In this document: piece by piece, positions 22,206-33,822 of the stretch
How the letters are laid out: the number at the start of each line of letters is the position of its first letter
How positions within the stretch are numbered: the stretch's first letter is position 1
Source: Rhodosorus marinus
Lineage: Eukaryota; Rhodophyta; Stylonematophyceae; Stylonematales; Stylonemataceae
Assembly (NCBI GenBank): GCA_029953675.1
Contig: JAMWBK010000004.1
Span: 2,666,001-2,730,000, forward strand
Direction of reading: 5' to 3'
Length of the DNA: 64,000 bases
Made by a program: the position numbers and the translations under genes
The notes under the pieces: model-generated
Told to the model about the DNA's origin: nothing
Database searches by the model: none
What the model saw: only the letters and a program-made list of their open reading frames with translations

Positions 22206-23098
22206 AAAAACTTGGGATTAGTGCTGCGTTGGAGGGTTTGTTTTTGGTTGCGTGGCGAGAGTTGCTGATTTATGCTTGATCTGCTGTTCCTTGCAGTGGG
22301 CTAGATCCTTCCACGTAAGCAGATTTTTTGCTCAAGGTAAGATGAATCAAAGAGAAAGCTGAAGTGGAGGGAATGAGAGGTTTTTTTTTCGCGGACTGTT
22401 CCCGATTGGAGCAGAACCCGGCCGCAACGGTGCAAGCAACTGCGGGCGATGAGAAATTGACTATTCCGCGGTTTGCTTAGGTGAGGAGGTCAGATTGATG
22501 CAGCGGGCGGCGCGCCCTTGGAGATCCGCCTGGGACGGTGTGTATCCAGTCACAGCTCTCAGCTCGCAGAAGTTTTAGGTGTTAGACGCAGCCTTTTGTG
22601 GCTGTTTTTTTTTTTTGTCTGTCATGTACGCCCTCTCACGTACGCAGAAACGCGCCGGAACTTGCTCTTCGGTTACTGATCAACTTGGGCTGGCTCAGAA
22701 GCAGCCGTCCAGTGAACCCGTTTTGGGAGAACCTGGGCAAGGATTTGCAGATTGTTTGTTTACATAGCGATTTTGAAAAATTCTTTATACCAATAAAAAT
22801 ACAGATATGAATCCGCTCGTTTGTCCTTCATTGTGTGATGTGGGGAGTTCTTCGCATTTCAGATGCGCTAGTGCTTCTTGTATGTTCGGCGCATCAATAC
22901 GTTTCATACGTCACGGTGTTGGTTGTACTCGGAAGATTTTGACCACGATGGATGGCGCCTGTCGGCCTGGACAGCAGAAAACTTGGTTTCAAAGTCTTAG
23001 TACAGTATTGATGCCATTCCTTCATAAACTTGGACACGGAGTAATCATGACCATACGTTTCTTCTCTTGTTGGCTGCTTGCTCCTCCTCGCGATTCAC

Positions 23099-25594
23099 TC
23101 AAACAGGGAGCTCCCCCTTGAGAAGACACAGCGCAATTCTCTTCCGCAGGAGGGGGATATCTTTTTGTCTGAATGAGTTAAGTGGTAAACTTCTTTCCAG
23201 ACAGTCCAAGTATACTGTTTGGAACACGCCGCAGCTACCAGCGTCACCCTATGGTTTAAGAGGCAGACCTGAGACCTCAAGTTTCATCACACGGGGACGC
23301 CTATGCACAGCTTACCTGCTTCGCAATCTTACGGTTGCTCACTTCCTTCCATCCATCCATCTTCAGCTTTTTAGCCGCCTCATCGCCGTGCTTGTCCTTC
23401 ACCTGTGTCACACGTTCGCCCAAGTCCAAACTCAGATCGAAGCAGACAGTTTTTTAGTTCTCGGCATTTTTGTTCAAACCTCATCAGAAACCCATTTCCG
23501 CAGGTTCTCCAGAACCCTCCCATAGTCTTTCCCATGCATAGAGTCCAGGTACACCAGAACCTTGTTCTTCATATCCACATACGCGCAGACCCAGTGCTTG
23601 TTACCCAAATTAACTGGGACAAGAACGAGATCCCTCTGAAGAATATCCACCTTGGCCTTCTTTGTCCATCTTCGTACGCTTTCGTAGTCATACTTGTCCC
23701 TTGCTACGACAACGACAAAACAGTTTTTCCGTTCATAAACGAAGCGCGGTTCCGTTCTGAGGTCTACTGCTGAGGAAAAGTGCGTCATCGTCGCATGCTT
23801 GTGTTTCTGGTGCTCTGGAACTTACCAGAGAACAACTTGGCGAAGAAGAACGTATTGAAGCAATGGACGCGCGGGTATCCGTTTCGCCTTGTGTTAGATT
23901 CGTATCGCTCCGAATTCCGTCTGTTTAGCATCGCAACGTAGCTGTTAATGATCTCATCGTGAAGCCATCGCTCTCCTTGTAGGCGGACGAAATCCTCTCT
24001 AGTCAGGGTAATGTTTGCTTCTTTGATCTGTGACAGTGGCCAACGAGGGGGTGGTGCATTGAATTCAGATGGATTTGTTCTACTCGAGCTCGCAACTTAT
24101 AATATTCTCTGAGCGTTAAGGATTTGTCACTTACCACGGACAGAACTTCATCCTTCGACGCCTTTGAGCTCATTGCTGTGGAAAGAACGCCCTTTTCGGA
24201 GTCCGAAAGTGGCGTTAACAAATCACTATCGATTGTGAGTGACTCAACTAGCTTCTCAAGGCCTGCAGATCCTCCATTAGGAGTGCTTTCACCCTCGACT
24301 TCGCTTCCATCTGTATGAGACGAGCAGGGAAAATTAAGGACTGGCACCCGCGGGTTGAGGCACGGTGATATGCGATGCAAAATCCTTACCTGACAGGATT
24401 ACTTCAGGAACATCCTCGGAGCTCATCTTCTTGATAGGTTCGTCTGAATCGATGCTAATTACTTCTATGGTTTTCCCGTTGCTCTCTATGTACTCAACGT
24501 TCATTGCACTTTGAGAATGGACTGCAGCCAGGCGAGTCGCGTATGCTCCCCTTGTCTGTTGTTCTCGGATCTTTGTCAGGACACTCTGGTTCGCCGGCGG
24601 AGGATTCCTTTGGCGGGTCTTTGGAGCACGAGCTTGCGGGCTCTTCAGTCCTGATTTCAACCGCGGTAATCCCAGGGGTCCTCTGGGTCCTCTGGGTCCT
24701 TTTGGAGCTCCGCTCAATGAGTTTTCGAGGGTTGCTCTACAGGGAGATGTAGACGAGAGAGGTGACTGCCAATGAGAGGATTGCAGTTCCCCTTTCTCCG
24801 ATATCTTCTTCGGTGAGACCTCAGGGCTCTGTTTGACCAGGAACTCCTTCAGGCTTTGGGTGCCTCTAGAAGTATTACTGCTTCTACGTATGGACTTCTT
24901 CTCAGCCGGTGAGGGGGGGGGAGAATACTCATCAATCTCTTCGCGTCGATTGACCCGTTTTGTCAGCTTGGTTAGTCTTGATTCAAACTTTCCCACTTTC
25001 CCTGGTTTCGAAAGGAGGGGACGCTGTTCGTCAGCTCGTTCGCGAGAGGATTCAGTGGTCCGCTATCAACGGGCTTACCTGGTGTACGCTCCGGGACGTG
25101 TCTAATGAGCATTCGCTGGCTCTTGGGTTTTCGTTGGGGTTCCTCTTTCAAGGCATCCTTCACCAACTTCTGTGCACTCTTCAATTCTAAAATGACCTCG
25201 TCTACTTTGCGCAATGTACAATCCCCCTGAACATTTGGAAGCCGGGACAAGTCCAGGCAAAACATTTAGTATACCATCTTTTTCCACCTCTTACACACTT
25301 CAAAAAACCCATTCTTACTTTTTCAGGTGTTTCTGAGGAAAAAATCCCCCTCGAGGGGCTCAGTCGACGACTTTTCGGGTTTACCGGAGTTACAAGCTCG
25401 ATATCGGCTATCTCTGCCGAAGAGTCGTCAGAGCCTCTCAAATCAACAACTTCAATTCCTTCTTCAGCTTTTCTCTTCGCTCCCAAGCCCGAAGGCCTGC
25501 TGGCATTGGAACTCTGCGAGCCTCGAACCGATTCCAACCTCTTACCCCAGGGGTAAAATGATGGACGTTTCAGGGGACTCGGCCGTTCCCTCAT
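23099..25594 (-). CDS. Ulp1/SENP-type SUMO protease (C48 family)
   Basis: Eight exons, 25594-25319, 25226-25079, 25001-24390, 24310-24135, 24027-23826, 23703-23480, 23402-23316 and 23248-23099, close in frame at 624 residues. The first 380 or so residues are disordered (Ser, Pro, Lys-rich). The catalytic domain begins near ITLTREDFVRLQGERWLHDE, then HCFNTFFFAKL, VRRWTKKAKVDILQRDLVLV. The triad is His in LGNKHWVCAY, Asp in VYLDSM and Cys in AGSCGVF, with the oxyanion Gln six residues before the Cys. The usual NGxDCG is replaced by DAGSCG. The enzyme should process SUMO precursors or remove SUMO from substrates, at the nucleus or its envelope. The next gene upstream, same strand, encodes RanGAP, a classic SUMO target in animals. 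Confidence 0.92.
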
Positions 25595-26504
25595 AAAAAA
25601 AAGAAAATCAGAAATAAGACAAGCGAATTCTCCAAAACCCAGCTCTCATCTTCTCTCGTAACAAGATGGTCTCAACAAGGATCCATTCCTCATCCATTCC
25701 ATTCCATCTTTCACCTCCCCGAAGCACCACGTGCCTGTCCCATGTATGTCCCATCGCCAAAATTCTCTGCGGGACAGATAGTTGGACAGCTGTCACTGGG
25801 ACTTAGTTGTCAGCATGTCACTTCGTTCTCTTCCTTTCATCTGGAAGTCTTTAATCGGAACGGTGACAGTACTTCGCTCTACGGACTGATTATTCTTCCT
25901 TATCTTTGACGAAGATCTGCCTATGATCCTCAAGGCGCGTTTCACACATCTCGACCTTGAGCAGTTTGTAAAAAATATCTCGACCTCTCTGGCAAGGTAG
26001 ATGATCCAGATACGAAGCTACATTCTTGAATGCGATTGACAGTACATCGTACTTCTGAATTCCGGAGTTGGAAAAAGTTGACGGAGATCAGAGAAGATTC
26101 CTCCGCGCGCTGAAGAGAAGAGGAAGCAAAACGTGATCTCACACGCGGCGGACGTGAAAGATATACGTGCTACGGAGGCGCGCCATACGGTACGCGAAAA
26201 CCTCTTGGGCAAAGGAGTTTTCATCGTCCCTGAAGTTTTGAAAAAGTCGTTATCGAGAAGCGAAAGCCGGACCTTGGATACTCCCGAAAGGGTTAAGTAT
26301 CCAGTGAGAGTGAGTGAGTGAGTAAAATAAGGGCAACGGGAAATCATTGGGAGGATACAACGAGCTTTCCCCTTTCGTACATCCTCGTCGCGTCCCCAGG
26401 AATCGTTGGCTTGCGAAAGTATGATTACTGCGCGTGGGCGAACATAACGCCACTGAACTGGTTTCCGTCCCTCACTTGATACATAGATTTCTCCATTTTA
26501 GTAT
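25595..26504. other. Intergenic between SUMO protease and RanGAP genes
   Basis: About 900 bp, containing the SUMO protease promoter and the RanGAP 3' UTR. Short ORFs around 26.0-26.4 kb have no recognisable content. A small (GAGT)n run lies near 26306-26322. Confidence 0.6.
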
Positions 26505-28728
26505 TTACACGGGTCGAATGTAGAAGCAGTTCTCACTGGTTAGCTGGATGGCTACAACAAGAGACACAAGAAAAATAATAATCAACACGTTGCTGACTGT
26601 GGCAACAAATACGCTTCGCCCGGTGCTAAGGGCGTCCATCTTCTTCTCGATAACGGGTTCTGAGGCCATGGATCGGGTATTGAGTGATCTCCGCATTGAG
26701 CCAGCAGATCGCCTAAAGAGAAAACGGAGGGAGCCGAGGGAGCTTTAGAAGCAGTCGCGAAGGTACGCCACTTAGGCAGAAGAAAACTAGTCTCTGATAG
26801 ATAGTACCTTTGCTCAGAGCTCTCTGATTCGGCTCTGGATTGTTGAAGTGAGGAGAATTCCTCAGCCCTGACAGGTTCAAAGTTAAAGTTCTGTCGATCA
26901 GCCCATAGAAAGCAGCTAGCGTTAGTCCGCAGGTTTGCGAATGGGACCAAGTCGCTTACTTTATCCTGCTATACGAAGACAGCTCTTGCTTAACACTGAG
27001 CAGCTCGTCCTTGATTGATCTGGCGCTGTTTAAAAGCTCATCTCGGGACTCCTCCGAGTTATCCGCCACTATGGCCTATTTCACGGCAAACAGTGTCAAT
27101 GTCAGGGTGAGATAGATTGGGGTATGAGATGCTAGAACAATTATAGCAAACATACCGTAGTCGAAATCTTTGAGTTATCCAATCTCGAGCTGACATCAGA
27201 CATTGTGTTCGCACTACTCTGCTCTCCATCAACACGGGGGACGTTGTCGCCCATGTCTCCTAACCGCCCCCCACAGAGATCGAGCAGGATCTGCACGTCT
27301 TTCGGATCGATCCGATTAGCATCCAGTTCCAGTCTTGTAAGCTTGGGAAGCGCCATGCATATCCTGCAAATGTCCTCTGCAGTCGCCCCCGAGATTCCGT
27401 TGGCCGCTAAACTAACAACCTCCAGGTCAGGGTGAGTATCCGGGGACAACGCCTGAACCACCGTTAACGCTCCTAAGCATAGTACATTCAGACCCGCGAT
27501 AAGACAGGCGTTTCGCACAGTGGAATCTGTAGCATTCTCGCCCAAGCCTACCTCGTGATCCTATCGCATTTTCGTCGAGGAGCAAGGACCTCAACTTTTT
27601 GGATTTCCTCACACATTCAGCAATAGCTGAGCAACTCTTGGACGTTGCCTCGTTGGCAGACAAGTCCAGCACCTCGAGCACAGCCGAAGATGCTTCTAAT
27701 GCGTCGGCGACGCCAGAAATTCCTCTGTCTCGCAATGACGTTTCTCGCAAGTTCACAACACGGAGTTTCGTCTGATCACGGAGAGCTACCGCCAACGTTT
27801 CCCCACCCTCCTCTCCTAGTTGCCGGTATCGCCAAATATCTCGTAAGTGGAATGAAAATTGAAGGCATCTGCTGCAGGGCTACTCACCGAATATGTTGTC
27901 GCTGACATCCAAGTAAACCAACTTCTTTTTGCTCCGCAGCGCCTGCCCAAGTGCCATCGCACCGACGCGACCAATCCGGCAAGACGATACGACGAGCTCT
28001 TCAAGTGCCGGTGACGCATTGATAATATGGCTCAATTGCACAGCCCCGGCGCTCTCAAGGAGATTGTTCTGAAAGTGCAAGATTTCAAATTTTAAGGTTC
28101 CCCTGTATGTTTGCTTCAGAAATCTAGCCGCATCTTCGTTGAGCCCGTTGTTGTTCAAGTACAGCCTCCGCAGATTTGGTTTATCCAAAAGCAGCTTCCC
28201 GCAAGCCATCAGCCCATTTTCTCCAAGCGAATTGTTGCCGAGATCAATGTGAACTATGCTTCGCGAGGTAGCCAGCGCTCTAGAAAGGGCCATGAGCACT
28301 TCAAGCGCTACGTCATCCCGTTGGCCATCAGTAACGGCTCCAAAGTCAATTTCAGTAATTCCGACGGAGCCCCGACTTTCCAGTCGCATCACAAGACTGT
28401 TGAGAGCCGCCTCTGCCGCTTTTCCAGCATCCGCATTGAAACTCTTTCCGGAGAAGGAAATTTTCGTGAACAAAGGCCCATTATCCTTCCTCAATGGCGA
28501 AAGTGCTTCCACAGTCTTCATGCTATCCATCATCTCCTTTCCCCCGCCCAGGACGAAACGACGACTCCCAAAATCACCCGCCATGACCCCGTCCCTGAAA
28601 ATGTGACCACCCAACTCCTCACCTCCCCCACCCTCACCAATCAACACCTCCGACAAACCACCACTCTTAAGCCGCTTAGCCAAACCACTACTCCGAGCTC
28701 GCTTTCCGCTCCAGGATCTTATGTACAT
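26505..28728 (-). CDS. RanGAP with C-terminal coiled coil and transmembrane anchor
   Basis: Six exons, 28728-27888, 27815-27552, 27472-27156, 27075-26960, 26867-26808 and 26712-26505, close in frame at 601 residues from the first ATG (MYIRSWSGKRARSS). Residues about 85-430 form RNI-type leucine-rich repeats that follow plant RanGAP unit by unit: FTKISFSGKSF, ITEIDFGAV, LGNNSLGENGL, VSSCRIGRVGAMALG, LDVSDNIFGEEGG, LDLSANEATSKS, LLLDENAIGSRGAL. They would activate Ran GTP hydrolysis outside the nucleus. The WPP domain that tethers plant RanGAP to the nuclear envelope is absent. A heptad-rich segment (about 478-530) and a hydrophobic helix at about 567-589 (VFVATVSNVLIIIFLVSLVV) follow, with a 12-residue luminal tail. 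The tail exons are in phase with the LRR exons, which argues against a chance fusion. Confidence 0.9.
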
Positions 28729-29737
28729 CCCTAGCAAACCTCCTCACAATGCCATAGATCTTCAACCAAGCGAGAAAGAGACAAAAAATTTAAAAATTCA
28801 ACTTCCACAGACCACTAAATTGTGCATATTGATCATCTTTCAGTAATCCCTCTCCCTCTATACCAACACCTTACACATCCTCAATACCCTTCCTCACCCA
28901 ACCTCCCTTCCCAACCCACCCTCTCTGCATCCCCACCCTCGACGACCTCCCTTAAGGAACTTCCATTCTCACCATTCCGAAACTAGACGAAAACCTCAAA
29001 AACCCGCCTTTTTCCCAGATCAATCAAAATATAGGCTTATTTATATATATAAAACAACAATATGTTAAGTATCCTAATCGTCTTCTTCCAAGGGTAAATT
29101 ACGACGATAATTTAACCCGTGGTCATTATTGCAGATTTGTTTTCGTTTCCTCCATTTATGAAACTAATTAGGATGATATGTTGCGGTTGTTGGTTTGGGG
29201 GAAGAGGGGTGCAAAAAGGGGTTGCCTTTGGTTGGAATATTTTAAAAGGCGTCTCCCGGCTTTTTAATAGTACAAGGTTCGTAACGGACGGTTGTGTTAG
29301 TACGCGGTGAGGTTCGGAAGGGTGTGGATTGGATGGTGCGCCTGGTCAGGTTCATGATGTTGCTTGTCTGGTCGGTTTTACTAGGCACTATTAGATTCTT
29401 TACATGCGCCATTGTTTGAGGAAGTGCCCTCTGGTAGAACAACGCCACTGGTAGTTGTGCCCTTTAGTTTGCTAGTTCGGTCTGCGTTCCGCACGGTTTC
29501 ACCTCCTACCTTTCAAGAATGTACATCAGTCTGCATCTCATCTGTTCACGCTTGATGTTGTTCTTCACCTCTCTGCTTTGGCGGAGGCTTGGCGCTTTCG
29601 CCCTTCGGTGTGCGGAGAATCGGGCTAGTCGGTGGTCTTCACATATACGAGTCTTCAGGCTCCAGTTAAATTTTGTGTGAATCTCATTGGAGCGGCGAGG
29701 AGCACGAATTAACAGTCAAGCACAGTTATTAAATAAT
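28729..29737. other. Intergenic, nothing recognised
   Basis: One kb upstream of RanGAP and downstream of the glomulin-like gene. It is C-rich at 28.84-28.98 kb and A/T-rich at 29.03-29.06 kb. No ORF with recognisable content. Confidence 0.6.
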
Positions 29738-31620
29738 TTATTTCTCGACTATAGTTAGTGCTTGTTCAACCACATGCAAAGCCATGAGCATGATGTTGAA
29801 GTTCCTCTCAGCTGTTTCTGCAAGCATCTCCACCTGACCCCCTGGTTGTGCAGATCCACTCCTAGCAGCTTGCATGTCACGTTCTGCAACAGTTATCAGC
29901 TTCCTAAGAATTCGTCGTACATCAAGCAACATCGACGTAATGGACTCCTGGAGGAGCTCCCAACGCCGGGCTTGACATTTATCCTCCCAGTTGCTTGACC
30001 TTATCAACAGGTAACGAGCGAGGTTCGCTGAAGCAATCACAGCGTTCATTTCTTCCGCGATCCCACTTCGAGGGGTAAAGCACCGGGGCAGCACGACAAA
30101 GACAGTCGTTGATGCGCCTAGGATCAACAGGTTTTGGTCCATAGTATTAAGCTCGTCTTTCATCGAGGATATCAGCAGGGACATGAACATATCATGATCA
30201 GTGCTCATTAGCAAATCTCTTAGAGTGCTCAATCGCGACATTGCGGATGTTCGAGACTGAATTATCAACTTCAAGGCATATAAGACGGCCTCTCGCTCAT
30301 GCTCAAGCGGACTGACGCAGGCTATCTTTCCAAGCACCTCCGCCAAGTCCGAGGTCATCAATCTGCAATACGGGGATCGTAACAAGCGATGGGAAGCCAT
30401 TAGTGGAACTGCCCCAAAGAAACATGTGCACGCCGGAGAGACTGCTCTGGTTTTTCCCACCTGTCCGTGGGAGTCCAATCCCAGCCACTATCATCCCACG
30501 AGATCTCCTTCGAATATAGCCAAGTGACCATTTGCACACCCCGTGAGCACATCGCCTGGGAAGGCTCCTTGACAAGCTTTTCAGCGAAAGGAAGGCCTCT
30601 CAGCAGAGTCTCACGGTCCGTCAGCACGCTAATAGAGGGCTCGAGCTCCTCCTCTCCGGACAATACAATCGCACCGTACGCTATACACGCGTTCTCGACA
30701 TTTTCTGGGCTTCCCTTGTCCCACGAGCTCACTCCAAGGCCAACGAGGTTGTCAAAAATGCTCTTCAGCATCAACTCAGACGCAGACTCCTCGTCTCCAT
30801 CAGAGGGAGAATATCTTGCACTCATTGCAGCCACGAAGGATTTCCTCGCCAAATGTTGCAAGTCACCAGACCTATTGTCTGAACACAGCTTTTGTAGGTC
30901 CGAGCAGAACTTGGTAATACTCGAACACACGGGAAGGAGCTGAGTGTATATGCCGAGAAGAGACTTGTTTCAGTAGAAGCTGTGATCCCACTGATCCTAC
31001 CGCGATCGACGCCGATTGAAGCCGTTTACCTGATCCGAAGAAGCTAGAGGCGCACTGGAAACTGTCTCATCTCCGATGAGCTTCATTGCATCGAAGAACA
31101 GATGGTGCTTTCGAGCTATTCGATGCATGATGATGGACATCAGCTCGAACACTTGGCGCGCAGTATGTATAGCGCAACGGTTGATCCCAGCTGCAGTGTA
31201 CGCCTCGCACAATGCAGTAAAAAATTCTTGTGGCACGGCGTTATTTGCCAGCCACAGTAAGAGCTTTTCGCATGATTCCTTAATGGAATGAAATCCTCGC
31301 TCCCCAGCAATCCAGAGGCCTGCTATCAGAAATGAGGTGCAGTCCAGAGCAACCTGCTCGGCGATCTTCTTCGACTCAGCAGGTTCCAACTCCGCAACCA
31401 ACAACCGCAGGAACTCCGCCGTATCATCGGGATCAGATCGACCAATGCCCTTGATACCGGATACTTTTCCGACGATAACGGCGTTCTTTTCCGCATGGCC
31501 GGTGCGGTGATGTCCAAGCCCACACAACGCATGCCCAAGATCGCTCACAAGCTCGGAACATTTTGACTTGAACTCCGGTTCGTCTGTCGCATCAAGTATC
31601 TCACCTACCTTTCCGGTCAT
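29738..31620 (-). CDS. Glomulin/ALF4-like helical-repeat protein
   Basis: Three exons, 31620-31030, 30939-30461 and 30362-29738, with introns of 90 and 98 bp; 564 residues. It is all-helical with no catalytic motif. The C-terminal part, with LEHEREAVLYALKLIIQS and then ANLARYLLIRSSNWEDKCQARRWELLQ, follows the end of the glomulin (FAP68) / ALF4 family, whose members bind the RING protein Rbx1 and inhibit cullin-RING ubiquitin ligases. The N-terminal part is too divergent for me to align with confidence. If it is a family member it would control SCF-type ubiquitination in the cytosol or nucleus. The alternative is an unrelated HEAT/ARM-like solenoid. Confidence 0.72.
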
Positions 31621-33822
31621 TATTTTCTACGAAAAATTGTAATATCCTAAGCAACATGAACGCCACACCCAAGCGCGTTACCTCGTTTGATCCCACACGC
31701 GAGCTACAAAAGCGCTGGATACTGAAAATCCCGCTACGCTCATCATGGAATTACCAAAAACCCTAAGAAGCGTGGCACCATGATCTAGGGGGAGCTTGGA
31801 ATTATTTCAGAAACAAGAGCTGTTAAGGTAGGGCCATGGTCATATAGGCATATTCTAAGCCGAAAGTATCAAAATATAGGTCTCTAAAATCCGTAAATGA
31901 ACTCCTCGAATACCGGGCATGGCCTAGTGGCTCCCTGCAAGCGCATGGGGTGAATTAGTCTTGTTAGTAAATTTTCGTTTTAACGACGTCTACTGCAAAA
32001 CAGCTGAATGCTTTGACGGGATTGACCTCCCCGGTCTGACAGGATCTGACCCGGTTCGGCCAGGGTGGGATGATATCATTGTGATTAAACTTTGCTAAGT
32101 TCTCCTCCGCAGCCTCAGCTATAGCGCGTACCACACACCAGCGCGTCATAATTTCCGTTGCAGCTAAGGATCATCTACGTTGTAAACCTTCCGCTCTAAA
32201 AGGGATCACCCCGCCGTCTGAGAATTTGTCCCGGGATTTAGCAACCCCACCATCCAACGATCTATACATCCATCCATCCACCCGTGCAGCAATGGCGGGA
32301 TGACCACTCCAGAGCAAAAGGTCAACGTGTCACATATTGGAGCTCATGCCGTGGTCGGGATTTATAGAGGGGTCCACCGTTTCTGTTGAAAGTTGGGTAG
32401 TACACGGTTCGCGAGCTTGATCTCATCGCCTCAGTTGATTGAACAGAAACTAGGAGCTCTGTAGACCCTCAACACAAAACACTCCAATTGGCGAGGGGAT
32501 AGCGGAAACGGATAATGTATACTCTGGAGGGGAGGTGCATCGCTAGCAGTAGTCCTACTGGCCGAGAAGGTTGCATTCAGCGTACGTACATCTGCTTGTC
32601 GTTATGAAGTCCACTGACGAACGCTTGGGTTTCTGTGTAGCTGGGACCGTCTTTCTTATTTAGAAATTCACGGTCTCCACAAGCAGACTCAACGTTCATG
32701 GCGTAGGCATGACAAATCAAGCCGCCGCGGGTCTTGATTAGTGATTGGCGCCTCGAAAATCTGTTCTTTGTTGACAGCCTACCGAAGCCCAAGCGTGTCA
32801 CCCAAAGCCTTTTCCACTCACACTGTATACGATAACTCAGTCCACATTTGTTTCTTCCGTTCACCCCCTTTGCACACGAGTGCGCAGGTTTTTTATTTTC
32901 TAGAAAAGTAATTATGAAATATGTGTAAATCGGTTCCACCCTTTGCAAGAACTGAAGAATCTTGCATATATCGTCTATCTCGCGTCAACCTCCCTTGACT
33001 TTCCCACTTCACTAAAAAGCGGGCATAATTCCCAACCCCTTTTATCACCACGCGAAATGTAATGAAAAACAACCAGCCAATAGTCGAATTACCTGCAAAT
33101 GGTGATTGAGTTGGGGCTGTTAGAGCGCGTCAAAACGCTATTTATTAAAGTGCCAAAATAGAACTCAAAAAAACCTGCACATTGGATTTTTATTTCATAA
33201 AACAATAAATAACTTTTATTACGTCTCTTCGTTATCTTTTTGACCTTTCTTAATACTTTTGGTGACGATTCGTATTTTGATAGATTCTTACTGGCCAGAT
33301 CCAAGTGACATTAGCCGGTGGCAGCGAATGACAATTATGACCGTAAAAGTTTTTATAAGTTGAGATTCTTTCGAATGGGGAAAGGGGGTGGGAATTGTTG
33401 GTGTTATGAAGCGCGACTTCATGAGGCCGTTAAGCTTGTGTGCTATTGAGGGATGGCTTTGTTGGGAGGAGACTTGTTTGTTGCATAGAGTTTCGGAGAA
33501 GCTCAAGAGTCGAAGGGGACAAGAGGATAGGTTTTAAGACGGTGCGAGGCGGGATTCTCTGTTGAGTGAGAGTGCTGATCAGATCATTTGCGGCGGGTGG
33601 TTGTTCTAGTTTTGTTTTGGTTTTGTGGGTGGGAGGGGAGGATGTAGGGTTTAGTGAACATGGTTTTGTGGCTTTGTTGAGCGTGTTTGTTTTGGTAGAG
33701 CTGAGGCTTGGATGTGTTCGAGATCTCCTTTTGTTGTAGTGGTTTGAGGGACTGCAGGGAATAGGGCTTAATTCTTGTGGCTGGGTAGGTTTTCGTATGG
33801 TTCAGAAATCCCTGGCGAAAGG
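31621..33822. other. Intergenic between divergent genes
   Basis: About 2.2 kb. The largest ORF (reverse, 32577-32948, 123 codons) has no recognisable domain and is not called. A short CATC-type repeat lies near 32267-32282. The region just before 33.8 kb is G/T-rich, as also seen upstream of other plus-strand genes here. Confidence 0.55.

Larger units (their letters stand above)
20741..23098. other. Intergenic with pseudogene fragments
   Basis: About 2.4 kb. It contains the two broken TPR-gene fragments listed separately, an acidic coding-like insert between them, an (ATT)n run near 22187-22205 and T-rich runs. Short ORFs after 22.5 kb (62-104 codons) look random. Confidence 0.6.
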
